Assembly: GCA_018398585.1 (NCBI GenBank)
Contig: JAGTTD010000006.1
Span: 3,050,501 to 3,114,500 of the forward strand
DNA length: 64,000 bases
Reading direction: 5' to 3'
Source: Simmondsia chinensis
Taxonomy: Eukaryota > Streptophyta > Magnoliopsida > Caryophyllales > Simmondsiaceae
Part shown: piece after piece, positions 41,391-52,092 of the stretch
Layout: each line of letters opens with the position of its first letter
Position numbering within the stretch: the first letter of the stretch is position 1
Made by a program: the position numbers and the translations under genes
Notes under the pieces: model-generated
Seen by the model: the letters and a program-made list of their open reading frames with translations, nothing else
Told to the model about the DNA's origin: nothing
Databases searched by the model: none

Positions 41391-43995
41391 GGGCGTGAAT
41401 TGGGGTTTATTAAGTGACCACGTTGTAAAAAGGCTCTCCGTACAGGGCAATTCAAAAGGCTCCAACCCTCCGCTTTGCATCGGCCGCGCGTGAGACGGCC
41501 TCCGAGAAAGCTGTTCGACATCTTCGAATCTCCGACCCCCGACCTTCTCAGTGGTGCTACCAATTGTACGGTACAGCTTCTAAAACCAGGTTCGTGTTCT
41601 GTTTTCCCTCCCTAGTGGCTCCGGTCCGGGCAACGCAACTTTTCCGGCTAACCGCACCTCCGCCTCTTCACCAAAGCGTGTGATCTTTGGTATTTTACTG
41701 GCTAGGGTTAAGTATGAATAATTTATTTGTTGATTTCCTCCCATGGTGCATGGATAATATTTGGTTACGTCAATTATTTAGATGTTTTGGGGAAGTTACA
41801 AGCACCTACGTATCTCGAAGAAGAAGATGGAATTGTAACTTCCTCTTTGGCTTTGTAAGATTTAGGGATGGACAGGAGGCGGAGCGAGCTATTAAGGAAA
41901 TGAATGGGATGATGATAAGAGATAATAGATTACTTGTCAAGCTTGCTAGGTGTGATCGGAAGGGGAGTAGAGAACCACGTGGTGTAGGTACGCAGGATCA
42001 AAGGAAGGAAAACAACACGAATCGGGGTGGTGGTGAAGAGAAGGACAAGTTACATGGGAATTTGTGTTGTAAAAATCAGTGCCGTGATCTGAAAATCATT
42101 CTTGGAGAAGCCGATGAAGAGAGGAAGGAGAAACTACTGAGAAGCATTGTAGGGGAAGCAGTGATTGACATTGATGTGGGTTTGCTGAGGAAGAGTATTG
42201 AGGATGATGGTGGCCTTGAGTGTGCCGTACAACACATGGGTGGGACTTCTTTTCTAATCACGTTCGAGTCTGTGGAGGCTAGGGATTGGGTGCTGATGAA
42301 CAACTGAGGATGGATGAATAGATGGTCCATGAAAGTGAAGAAATGGTCTGAGTTTAACCATAGCCTTAAGAGAAAGGCTTGGCTATCATGTTACGGAGTA
42401 CCAATACATGCGTGAAATTCTGATAATTTTATTAAAATTGGGAAGAGCTGGGGTAGGGTGCTTGCGGTGGATACGAGATGCAATGGGAACGATTCGTTAG
42501 AAGTGGGTAAGGTCTTAGTTGAGACTACGGTACCCCATCGTATTGCTGAAAAGGCTAGCTTTGTTGTGCGCCAAGGCAGACATGTAATCCACATCATCGA
42601 AGGAGGACAGGTTCTAACTGAAAACTACAACAAGTGCAGTGCTGAAACCCAGGCTAAACCGAAGAATACCCCTTCTAACACTGCGAAAGAGAATGAAAGG
42701 GCTGTTGAGGAAGGAAATGATGATGGGAACATGGACTGTAGCGATGATGAGGGATTAGTTGTGGCCCAGCCTAAGGGTCGGAAGGGCAAGGAGGGTGCTA
42801 GTGAGGATAGATTACCTTTACCGTCCTTGGATTTGGAGAACGTGGATCATTGGCCAGCCTTGAACGATATTTATAAGACGAGTCACAACCGAAGCTCGGA
42901 GGGGAACAAAGAAAGGGAGGATGTTGGTTCCCAAACATGCTCAGAGGAGGAATTCCCACCAGGATTTGTGAATCTATTCGATGTGCAAGTCAGTGAGGAA
43001 CCTGTGTTGAGGAAGGCTGTAGCAAGGCCCAAAGGAAAAGAGAAAGGGGAGAAGAAGGTATCTGAAAATGTGAAGGAAACTGCTTGCTCATTATCATCAA
43101 GCGATTTCACTTAATTGGAATCAGATCAGGATTCCACAAGATCGGTAGACAAGAAGGCTGCGAGGATTTGTAAGACGGCGAACATTTTGGGGCTACGATG
43201 GGAGGACATGCATGACAAGGTGGTAGAAAAGCTATTGAAAAATGCTAAGGGTTTTAAAAGGGTGGGTAAAAGAAACAAAAAGATAAAAGACAAAGGAAAA
43301 ACTAAGATATAGTGTGTTCTGTGGCAGCGTGGGTGTGGGTGCGTTTTGAGCTTTGGGTGTTGTTGGTGTTTTCTAGTCCCTGGGATTGTGCTTGGGTGGC
43401 TGTCTTGGTGCCTGTTTTCAGCTGTGGAGGTGTGGGTGTTTTGTCGTCTATCTCTCTTTGAGTATCCTTCGCTCATGCTTGGCCGGGGGTTTGAGGTGTT
43501 GTAGGCCAATGGTATCTTGTTCGCCTGTTTGTCTTTGGTGTCCAGTGTTCGGTTCGCAGGTGTGGTGCTGCTTTCTTCTTGTCTTTCTGTGGTGGTGCGT
43601 TGGAGTTGGAGTGTGTTGGCTTGCTTTTCGTTTTTTTGGTGGTGTGTTCTCGCTGGGTGCTTGTGTGGGGTCTTTGCCTTTGCTCTCTTCTTCTTGCTCC
43701 CGTTTGCTCGTACTGTGTTAGTGTAGTTCTTTTGTTGGCCGTGTGGCAGCTGGGTTGTCGCTTTGGTGCCTTTGTTGGGTTCCTTTGTTGGTTGCTTTTG
43801 TGTTTTCTTGGCGTCTTTTTCTTTGGTTGTTGTTGGGGCTTGGGGCTGTGTTGGGTGGTCTTTTGTCGGGTTGCCTGTGTTTGCTGGGTTTGTGGTTTGT
43901 GTTTCCTTTTGATCTCTTGGATTTGTCCTTTCTCACTAAGCGGACTTGTTTTGTCCGTTTTGATCAATGAAATTTCAATTATCAAAAAAAAAAAT
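41391..43995 (+). mobile_element. LINE-like retroposon with ORF1 only, bounded by 16-bp duplications
   Basis: TTTATTAAATATATGT is repeated at 41375-41390 and 43996-44011. The 3' end is CAATGAAATTTCAATTATC plus about 11 A. The order is a 5' UTR of about 320 bp, an RRM-containing ORF1 frame (41714-43312), a strikingly G/T-rich 3' region (43313-43960) and poly(A). No endonuclease or reverse transcriptase sequence exists between ORF1 and the tail, so mobility must have come from another element. Confidence 0.88.
41714..43312 (+). pseudogene. LINE ORF1-type RNA-binding protein, three in-frame stops
   Basis: One frame of 533 codons opens MNNLFVDFLPWCMDNIWLRQ. An RRM covers roughly residues 4-75, with RNP2-like LFVDFL and RNP1-like FLFGFVRF, then a basic linker (KLARCDRKGSREPRG). 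A central domain (RDLKIILGEADEERKEKLL, FLITFESVEARDWVL, KVKKWSEFN) resembles the DUF4283-like region of plant LINE ORF1 proteins. The tail is acidic and ends in a Lys-rich stretch (KRNKKIKDKGKTKI). Stops are TGA 42305-42307, TGA 42413-42415 and TAA 43112-43114; the frame is otherwise continuous. ORF1 proteins bind element RNA and chaperone it. Confidence 0.85.
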
Positions 43996-44285
43996 TTTAT
44001 TAAATATATGTAACTTTCAAACTCAAAATTATTTTACAAAATTTATATGTTAAAATATTAATATAATAAGTTAGATATTAATATATAATTTACTCTATTT
44101 TTTATAAGATTAGAGTAACTTAATGTTAAAATAAGGTTAGAATACCAAGACAAATTTTGCAATCTCTATGCACTTAATTTCTTCAAAGCTAAGGCATCGT
44201 AGCCTTTTTTCTCTTTTTATTTAGTTTTTTATTTGGGTCTAAATATGCCTTTTCCCATGGTAAATGCATCTAGTGTCAATTTAAT

Positions 44286-44420
44286 ACAACAACAACAACA
44301 ACGAACCCAGTGCCTCCAAGGGCTCCTGCATAAGCAGGGTGTGGGGAGGTAGATGTAGGCAGTCTTCCCCCTTCAGGGGGCTACCCTAAAGAGAGGCTGT
44401 TTCCAAGGACCTCCAACCTG
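44286..44420 (-). mobile_element. Partial 5S-headed SINE, 3' half
   Basis: ACAACAACAACAACAACG, CCCAGTGCCTCC, AAGGGCTCCTGCATAAGCAG and AGAGAGGCTGTTTCC are the reverse complement of tail, Angio-like block and middle. The 5S head is missing. Confidence 0.82.
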
Positions 44421-44475
44421 GGAAGCTGGTCCGCAGCCTAGAGCATGAGACCTTGAGATGCGCCATTGAGTTCAT

Positions 44476-44733
44476 TTACCAGGCACTAAGGCACCAGATT
44501 TCATTAGAACTCTGAAGTTAAGTGTGCTTGGGTGAGAGTAGTACCAGGATAGGTGACGTTTTGGGAAGTCCTTGTGTTTTCGACCCTATAAGGTTGGGGG
44601 ATCCTCGGAAACAGCTTCTCGGCAGAGTTACACCCTTAAGGGGTAAGGCTGCGTACACCCACCCTTCCCAAAACCCGCTTATATGGGAGCCATTGAAGCA
44701 CTGGACATTTTGTTTGTTTGTTTGTATACATTA
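44476..44733 (+). mobile_element. 5S-rRNA-headed SINE, full length, head-to-head with the previous copy
   Basis: TACCAGGCACTAAGGCACC, GAACTCTGAAGTTAAGTG, GAGAGTAGTACCAGGATAGG and GGGAAGTCCTTGTG are the 5S head. TCGGAAACAGCTTCTC, GGGGTAAGGCTGCGTAC and GGAGCCATTGAAGCACTGG follow, then a tail of TTTG repeats. No clear target duplication was found. Confidence 0.85.
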
Positions 44734-44763
44734 ATATATAATAATATCACAAAATTAAAACAA

Positions 44764-45762
44764 AGGGTTATTTATATGCTAAAGGTTGATATATTTTGCT
44801 CATTGTGTCAATTTGGGCTCCGTTTGTTTTGATGAAAAAGTAGAATCTAGGAATTGATTTTTCTCCGGAAAAGGTTTTTCAAGGAAATATAAATTCCGAG
44901 TAGAGTTTTCCGTTGTTTGTTTCAAAGGAAAACTTAATTCCCCATTGTGATGTCTTAGAGTATGTTTTAAACAAATATTTTTCACCAATTACTTTATATT
45001 TTTTTTATAGGACAACATAAGTAATAATATAACATATATGAAGTAACAAAACAAAATATTACCTAGATAATTTTCTTCTATAATATTATATAACAATTTA
45101 ACTTGATTAAAGTTGTTCTTTTGCAGCAATAATAAAGTAGTATCCAAGCTGCTTTAGTCTAATTCTTGTCCGTTGTTGACGTTAAATGTCTACAATACAG
45201 TCTGGTTTATTTTGATTCGATCTCGATTTGCATGATGATAACCGCCAATGTTTATGAGCCACTTAGAATCACGAATTCCCCCATTTTGAAAGGGAAGCCA
45301 ATTCCCCTCATTAGAGGGAAAAGGTTTTCCATCGGAAAAACTTTTTCTTGAGCTAATGATGGGCCAAATAAAGGAAAAGAGGAAAATCACTTCCTAGAAT
45401 GTGGTTTTTCCCCAAAACAAACGGAGTCTTTATACTTTTAATTGTTTCAATTTAGTTCCACTACAATTAATCTTGTATCAATTTGGCGCATAAGTTAAAA
45501 TTTATGTTAAGTTGTTACTGAAATTTTTAATGATTCAGCCATAGGTTGGGTTAAATTAAGCCAACTAGTGGTTTGTAATATGTTATTTGCACCAAATGTG
45601 ATTGTACCGTTAAAAATGATGTTAATAACTTTACTTGAATTTCACCAAAGGGCTAAATTAATACAATATAAATTATAAAATAATTAAATTAACATAATTA
45701 AAAATATAAAACTAAATTAACATAACGAAAAAAGTATAGAAACCTTTAGTCAAAATTAATCA
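44764..45762. mobile_element. Fold-back element, family C copy 2, split by a nested MITE
   Basis: GGGTTATTTATATGCTAAAG at the left pairs with the decayed right end (GAAACCTTTAGTCAAAATTA). Inner motifs CATTGTGTCAATTTGG and TTTTAATTGTTTCAATTTAG match copy 1. A 609-bp insert (44818-45426) divides it. Confidence 0.6.
44818..45426. mobile_element. Nested MITE with CTCCGTTTGTTTTG inverted ends
   Basis: CTCCGTTTGTTTTG at the left and CAAAACAAACGGAG at the right are perfect 14-bp inverted repeats. Inner sequences (TTTTTCTCCGGAAAAGG, CATCGGAAAAACTTTTTC) pair as well. Related sequence occurs at about 4150-4500, 55505-55770 and 62830-63125. The target duplication is not clear. Confidence 0.7.
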
Positions 45763-46626
45763 ATAAAAGTGTAATGAGTAATGTGAACTATTTGGCCATG
45801 TTCGGTCAAGTTTTTTTTTTTTTTTTTTTTCCTTTAAAAAAGTTTTTTTTTTTTTTTAAATCTAAAAACACTGTCTAGATTTGTACATGTTAGGCTTAAA
45901 AAAATACTTTAAGATAGAAGTAAGCCTTTAAGCAGAAATTAAAAAAAAAAACAAAAATAGTGTTTTTTAAAGTATAAGTAGAAGCAAAGCTAAAAAAATT
46001 TTAAATAAAAAGCATATGTATTAAAAGCATTTTCTAGAAAAGTGTATATTAGCGACAAAGTCGCAATACAAAGCAAATAACTTATAAAAACGAGTCCCAA
46101 GTCAACTCGTATAAATACAGTGATCTAAAGCGAGAAGTATAGTTCAACATATCCCAAATCAAGGAAACAGGATTACAAGCCAAAACAAACGGGACCAACA
46201 TAGACTAAAAGTCTCCACCGACACTGGAGATAATTTAGAGCAAGGAATAAACCAGAAGACAAAGAAAAGGGCCAAACCTTTAATCTATTGAAGCAATGTG
46301 CTCATTTTCAATATATACATTTATGTTTGTATCAAACTTGATCCATTTGAAGTCGTCATGCATCTTGCCTCTCACGAGGGAATCCTTTTCATTAAAGAGG
46401 AAATCCTCCTATATAAGGAAAAATATTTTCCGATTGCAATATTATTCACATAAAAATTATAAAAATAAATTAAAAAACATTTTCTTTAAACCAAATCGAG
46501 CCTCAGTCTGCAGCTTTTAGAAAGTAAGGAGGTATAATACTGTCTTACAAAGGACCACCAACAAATGGGAAAGGGGGAAATAAACTTCAAACCCAAGACT
46601 ATGCGTTTAGACTCAGAGGTAGGTGT
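45763..46626. other. AT-rich spacer
   Basis: No gene. It contains poly-T tracts at about 45810-45857 and a MITE-like end near 46480-46505 (AAACCAAATCGAGCCTCAG). Nothing else was recognised. Confidence 0.4.
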
Positions 46627-46634
46627 CTAACCAC

Positions 46635-47199
46635 AATGGATGGCAATAGGGTGGGTAAAACCCGCTATCTGTGGGTACCCGCCCTATTTGGAGCGGATAT
46701 GGGTATAAGTGGGGCGGGTAGCGGGTAAGGGTTTGGTGTACCCGCCCCGTACCTACGACGGGTATGGGGCAGATATGAGTATAGTGTTGTATCCACCCCG
46801 CCCCACCTTATATCCGCCATACCCGCTCTATTTTGTATTTAGTTAAACTTGCAATTCAAAAAATACATGTTTTAAATACAATGGCCTAAAATTTTTATCA
46901 ATGTTATTAAAAAAAATAAGAGGATCATTAAAAATAGTATTAAACAATTAATATAGGCGGGTATATATAATCGTTTTCTACACACATAAGGTTAGGTACG
47001 CGGTGGGTAATGCATACCCATTGGATACCCATGGGTAATGGGACGGGTACCGGTATGAATTTGTACCCGCTAGGGAGGGTATAGGTATCAACTTCATACT
47101 CCTGGTGGGTAATGGGGTAGGCACGGATATGAATTTTGATGACGGGTACAGGTACGGAGGAGGCACTCCCATACTTGTCCCGTCCCATTACCATCCCTA
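46635..47199. mobile_element. hAT-like MITE rich in GGGTA/CGGGTACCCG motifs
   Basis: The perfect 8-bp target duplication CTAACCAC lies at 46627-46634 and 47200-47207. The ends ATGGATGGCAATAGG and CCCATTACCATCCCTA are inverted repeats. The subterminal regions are arrays of GGGTA, CGGGTA and TACCCGC in both orientations around an AT-rich core. It is non-coding; the small minus-strand open frames are by-products of the repeats. Confidence 0.88.
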
Positions 47200-47519
47200 C
47201 TAACCACTGTACCAAATCTAACAGTATAACCGATTGACGTATCGGATAGATTAAAGATATGACAAAAAAGACCTTTTGGATGAAAAGGATATGAAAGAAG
47301 AAAGGTTAAATGAATCACATGCTTGAAATATGAATAAGTACTTTTTTGTAATTAAATAGTTAACCATCACTCTCATTGCTCTCCAACATTGACTTTGGGA
47401 TATTAACCTCACATGCAATTTAAAATAAAATAAAAATTAATATAATAAGAAAATTATTATTTAACATATTAATTTATTTATTTTTAATAAAAATATAAAA
47501 ATAGTTTATAAGTTTCAGG

Positions 47520-47870
47520 CCTTCTTTGATATACAGGAAGTAAAAATTCATGAGAAGTACAGATTTTAGCTATTATTTGGTTGGCAGAGAGTAGAAAAAA
47601 TACAAAAAGTAAAAAATTATTAAGCAATTTCTAATTTTTTCAAAACGCAGAAAATAACTTACTTAGCCCTCCCCTCTAAGTAAGTTCGAATCCCTTCGCT
47701 TTTAACTATCTTTTTTAAAGAAGTTCTATTTTTTATTTAACAACCAAACTTATTTTCCCTACTTTCTTGGAAGTTAATACAGGAATTGAAGTTAATACAG
47801 GAATTGAACTCCCATAAATTATTAGTTTCCGCAGAAATTTAATTCATCCGGTAACCAAACAAGGTCTTAA
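47520..47870. mobile_element. MITE-like element
   Basis: CAGGCCTTCTTTGATATACAG at the left and GGTAACCAAACAAGGTCTTA at the right are inverted termini of the common TTTGGTTACC type. The interior is AT-rich. The flanks (47208-47519, 47871-48165) hold only AT-rich sequence with a poly-T near 47890. Confidence 0.45.
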
Positions 47871-48165
47871 TGTTTATTTATTAAATAGTTTTTTTTTTTT
47901 TTTTTTTTTTACAATCATAAGAAGGTCATAACTTTGTTGATGGCGACACCAACTATCACAGGGATGGAAAGACGAGCTTCAAATACAACAGGATCTCATT
48001 GCTAAATTTTGAAAAAATTATTTGTTTCATAAATAATTTTTGCAATCAATCCAGATATTTTAGTTTGAATTTTTTTTTTTTTATTTCCACTTCTTACGTA
48101 AAGCAAATATATTATTTTTATTCAAATGTAAAAAAAATAATTTTTGCTTGGATTTAAAAATGTTT

Positions 48166-48283
48166 TTCTCTCGGAAACAGCCTCTTTTCAGGTTGATACT
48201 CTGAAGGGGGAAAGTTGTGTACATCAACCCTCCTAGACTCCGCTTTTGCAGGAGCCCTTGAGGTACTGGAATTGTTGTTGTTG
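48166..48283 (+). mobile_element. Partial 5S-headed SINE, 3' half
   Basis: TCTCGGAAACAGCCTCTTTT, CTGAAGGGGGAAAGTTGTG, TGCAGGAGCCCTTGAGGTAC and a TTGTTGTTGTTGG tail match the family. The head is absent. Confidence 0.82.
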
Positions 48284-48576
48284 GTGTTTTCGGATCAAAC
48301 ACCTTTATATCCTAAAAGAATTACTTTTTTCTAAAATATACTTTAAAAAAGAACTTAACCAATTGGGTTCTCATTTTAAAAGTCATATAACATAATAACT
48401 ACATTAACTTGAATATATGTAGTTATAAATGAAAGTTGTTATTATTATGATAAAATTATTATTATTAGAGCAATAATATCATTTATAAATAATAAGTGTA
48501 ACAAAATTATTTTAAAAATTATAATCTTGTTATAATAATAATAATACCATTATATATATATATATGTTTGTATATA

Positions 48577-48868
48577 GGGTAGTGTTCTTATGAGAGGGTG
48601 AGAGCATGAGAGGGTCGAATTCTGACCTTCCATTGCAATGAACGGCCAATATTTGTTAGACATTAAAAAAAATAACAATTTACAGTAAAGATTTATTGAA
48701 TATTGAAAAAAATATTTTTTCTCCCTTACCCCTTCTTTCTTTCTACCCCATGAAGGAGTATGGGCTTTAATTTTTCTTAATGTTCAACAAATGTTAGTTG
48801 TCTATTGCAATGGAGGATTAGAATTCGCCTCTTTTCGCACTCTCACCCCCTCATAAGAACGCCACCAT
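48577..48868. mobile_element. Small fold-back MITE
   Basis: GTGTTCTTATGAGAGGGTGA and TCACCCCCTCATAAGAACGC are inverted. Pairing continues inward with TTCCATTGCAATGAACGG against CTATTGCAATGGAGG, giving arms of about 85 bp. Confidence 0.75.
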
Positions 48869-48870
48869 AT

Positions 48871-49036
48871 ACAACAATAGCAGCAATAGACCAAGTGCCT
48901 CAATGACTCCCGTATAAGCGGGATCTAAGGGGGTGTATATACGCAGCCTTATTAGGTTGGCAATACGAGGACTTCCCAGGAGGTCACCCATCCTGATACT
49001 ACTTTCACCTAAGCACTCTTAACTTTAGAGTTCTAA
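48871..49036 (-). mobile_element. 5S-headed SINE, internally deleted
   Basis: CCAAGTGCCTCAATGACTCC, TATATACGCAGCC, then GGACTTCCCAGGAGGTCACC and TTAACTTTAGAGTTCTAAT show a 3' block joined to a 5S head on the minus strand. The TCGGAAACAGCC middle part is missing, so the head and tail are brought together. Confidence 0.8.
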
Positions 49037-49479
49037 TATAATTAAGTGTATTAATATCAGATAAATAAACCCTAAGAATATATAGTAATAGGCCAAAAGA
49101 GGGACGTCTGCTGTTGTACGGCAAGATCTCACCCACCTAAACTCACGGAAGGAGATGGCCTTAGATAGAGCTAGAGCTCGAGGGAGGACTAGCATAGGAG
49201 TAGCAGAGGTAGCGGCCTCACACCGCTACTTATTCTGCTATTTATGTGTTCACAGGCGTATAGGCTTATTAGGCTGTACTCTTCTACCTATACGCCTATC
49301 TATTTATTATCGGCCTATTTGCTTATTTGGCCTTATTTGCTTTTACGAGCTACCTTGAAGGGAAGGTTTTGCCTCGTAGTCTCCTCTAGGGCATTTTTAT
49401 ACTATGGCTTACTTTTTTGCTTTCTTGTTATATTGCTCACAGCTCATTGCTCACAGGTCACCATGATGCGATGAAGACA

Positions 49480-49616
49480 TATCCCTCAGGTTGGGGGTCC
49501 TCGGAAACAACCTTTCTTCAGGTTGAAAGCCTTAAGGGGGAAGGCTGCGTATATCTACCCCCAGACCCTGCTTTTACGAGAGCACTTGAGGTACTGAGAT
49601 TATTGTTATTGTTGGT
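49480..49616 (+). mobile_element. Partial 5S-headed SINE, 3' half
   Basis: CAGGTTGGGGGTCCTCGGAA, GGGGGAAGGCTGCGTATATC, GAGAGCACTTGAGGTACTGA and an ATTGTTATTGTTG tail match the family. The stretch between this copy and 49036 has short open frames and no recognised gene. Confidence 0.82.
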
Positions 49617-50582
49617 TCCAAAGTGGTTATCTAATTTTTAAAATATATATAGAAAATAAAAAGGAGAGAGGAACAAGAACAGCTGTAAAAACAAATATCT
49701 ACGTCCAATGAACTAAAGCTATTCCCATTCCCCAAGTCCACGCGCCATCTGCCACACGCCACGTGCCACGCTCACTCTTATTTTGACTTCAAAATCATAA
49801 AATACTAATGACAAGTAATTTTTTATAGTATTTTTTTATAACTTTTAATTTTTTAACTAATTAAATAGTTGATATTACTGTGTGATTAAAAAAATTTTAT
49901 TAGCATTTTTTATACCCTTATCTTTTAAAAAGTAACTTTTTAAAAGTTAAATAATTTAACTTTTAATTTTTTAAATACTATGTGATTAATTTTATGCATC
50001 ATTCCACAATAATTCACCAAATTTAATATCTAATTTTACTAAATATATTATCCATCAACTAATAGCTAATAGTAAAATATTGAATACTAACAATTAACAG
50101 TTAACAGATACAGCCAAACATAGCCTATGACTTGTATAGAAAATAATAATCTAATTTCTTAGGATTTTTTAATAGAAAATAATATTCAAATATTTAAGTT
50201 TTTATTACCCACTTACTTTAGCACCGTTATTATTTTGTTTAGGTCATGCGTGTGATTTTTCTTGGATTGTAGATATAATCGGGAAAAATATAATATATGT
50301 TGTTTCAGCTTAGTTGGTAGTAAAGCTCTGTGCATATGTTTGAATTTTTGTACGCACAAACATGTAGTGAGTTTCTGACCCATACATGGAGATTATTTAA
50401 GGGTATTATTAGAGTATAAAATCAATCTTGGACTTTTACTCAACAGCTTAAGCCGATAGGTGAAGGTCTAAGATTAATTATATACTCGAACATGTATATT
50501 GCTTTATCGAGCACACCAATACTTGTACTTATCTCTCCTTTTTTATAAGAAAATGTAAAACTACATAGAAAACCTCAACATA
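49617..50582. other. AT-rich spacer with retroelement debris
   Basis: No gene. At about 50295-50400 CAGCTTAGTTGGTAGTAAAGC is tRNA A-box-like. At 50395-50495 TTAGAGTATAAAATCAATC and CAGCTTAAGCCGATAGGTGA resemble LTRs of the TRIM found at 23045-23330. CAGCCAAACATAGCC at about 50113 is a MITE-like terminus. Confidence 0.4.
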
Positions 50583-51026
50583 AAACTAATGACAGCCCTA
50601 GGCTCGAGGCTGAGCTCATTAGCTTTAAGCTCAGCATGGGCTCAGCTCAAAGCTCGCCAAACTTTGAAAGTTCGGGCTTGAGCTTGGCTCATCAAAAGCT
50701 CGGGCTCGACCCTGCTCAATCTAAGCTCGGTGAGCTTCGAATCAGGTTTGCGATATTTCGGCTCATTTATGCTCAATATAAGGTCATTTGGACTCGTTTA
50801 AGCTCGGGTTTGGCTCATTTAGGCTCCAATATGACTTCATTAGGTAATATTTAAGCAAATATATTATATTAAAGAAACCTTACTTAGGCTTGTTTAGGCT
50901 CGCGAGCGTACAAGCTCAAGCTTCACTAGACTCGGGCTCGGGTTGGCTCGAGCTCAAAGCGAGCTAAGCTTTTGGAGCCTTATGACAAGCTCGAGAGCAG
51001 GCTTGGCTCATTTATACCCCTACTCA
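50583..51026. mobile_element. GAGCTC-rich hAT-like MITE
   Basis: The interior is saturated with GGCTCG, GAGCTC and AAGCTCG motifs, and the end GGCTCATTTATACCCCTA is the family terminus. The left end is decayed and no duplication was assigned. Confidence 0.6.
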
Positions 51027-51308
51027 TGTCGATGATGTAGGTAATTGATTGAAAATATTTAAACTTTTTAAACTAATTTTCTGAAAAATTAAAAAGTTAT
51101 AATTGCTAAATGAAAAATGACAATTTTTGTAAGATTATTTTCTTAAAAAAACTCAAAATTTTAAATTTTCAACATCGTTTACATTTAGTTAAAAATCACT
51201 TGTTATGCATCGGAATTTTAATGATAAAAGCTGGGTTGAATTAAAAAAAAAACATAAAAATAATTGAAAAATGGTAATATTATTGGTATATAAATTCAAA
51301 CTTAAGAT

Positions 51309-51410
51309 GACGACAACAATAATAACAATACAAGTCCTGAAAGGCTCCTACTAAGGCAAGATTTGAGAGTGAAATATATACAGTTCTTATCTCTACAGGA
51401 TGGTACCCAC
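51309..51410 (-). mobile_element. Decayed 5S-headed SINE 3' end
   Basis: ACAACAATAATAACAATACA, GGCTCCTACTAAGGCAAG and CTACAGGATGGTACCC read as a degenerate tail and 3' block on the minus strand. Confidence 0.4.
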
Positions 51411-51466
51411 AACGCAAAAAAGCAAAAACGAAACAATATTCTAAAATCAAGTCAAGTCAAACATAA

Positions 51467-52092
51467 TGATACAAGCTAAAATGGGATTGGGGGTGCTGAT
51501 ACAGATAGTCTTGGGCTTCACATTACGTTGTAGCCGTGCTGTGCCATTATGTGTCGCTGGTACCTCTTGGCGAACTGATACCCGCCTAATCCCTGGCTCT
51601 CCTAACCGGAAGGACACCAGTTCATCAGGTTACCAAGTTATCCACTCGTCTAGTCATCTATTGCCAAGCATCCACTCGCCTGGTCATGCTCGCCAGGTAC
51701 CTAGCACGCCACGCCATCTTCCCAACGGCCTGCTAGCTGCCATCTCGGTGTCAGCCTCATCTTTGATCCGCCGTCTCACCACCTTTGATATTTTGTGATC
51801 TTTCTCTATAAATAGGATATGTAGGACAATTAGGGCTTACGCTTGGATGCTGATGAGTGAATGTTCTCAACTCTTTCTCTTCCCCAAGTTTCTCTAGATG
51901 TCCCCCTATCTTCATCTGCATCTCCCCCCTTTTTCCTTAAATTTCTATTGTATCAGTATACTCAATACTCGTAGAGTTATACTTATAGCAATACAACTTA
52001 ATACTTGGTGTTTTGAGATGTTTGATTGTTGATTAAAGATTGCTTCACGGGATTTGGCTCAAACTGTTGCTATTTGGTGCGAATTCGTAACA
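51467..52092 (+). repeat. Solo LTR, 626 bp
   Basis: It runs from TGATACAAGC to GCGAATTCGTAACA, with flanks CATAA (51462-51466) and CATAT (52093-52097), a 4-of-5 duplication. CTATAAATAGG at about 51806 is a good TATA box, and the GTGCGAATTCGTAACA end is common in plant LTRs. The GC-rich first half contains an accidental open frame. Confidence 0.65.

Noticed and set aside
43386..44013. Cys/Leu/Val-rich plus-strand frames and Arg/Thr-rich minus-strand frames
   Set aside because: They are caused by the G/T-rich, A-poor 3' region of the LINE; frames on both strands are open simply because stop codons are rare in that composition.
46940..47318. Pro/Tyr-rich minus-strand open frames
   Set aside because: They arise from CGGGTA/TACCCG arrays of the hAT-like MITE.
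51466..51798. 110-residue open frame
   Set aside because: It lies inside the GC-rich half of a solo LTR and has no conserved motif.
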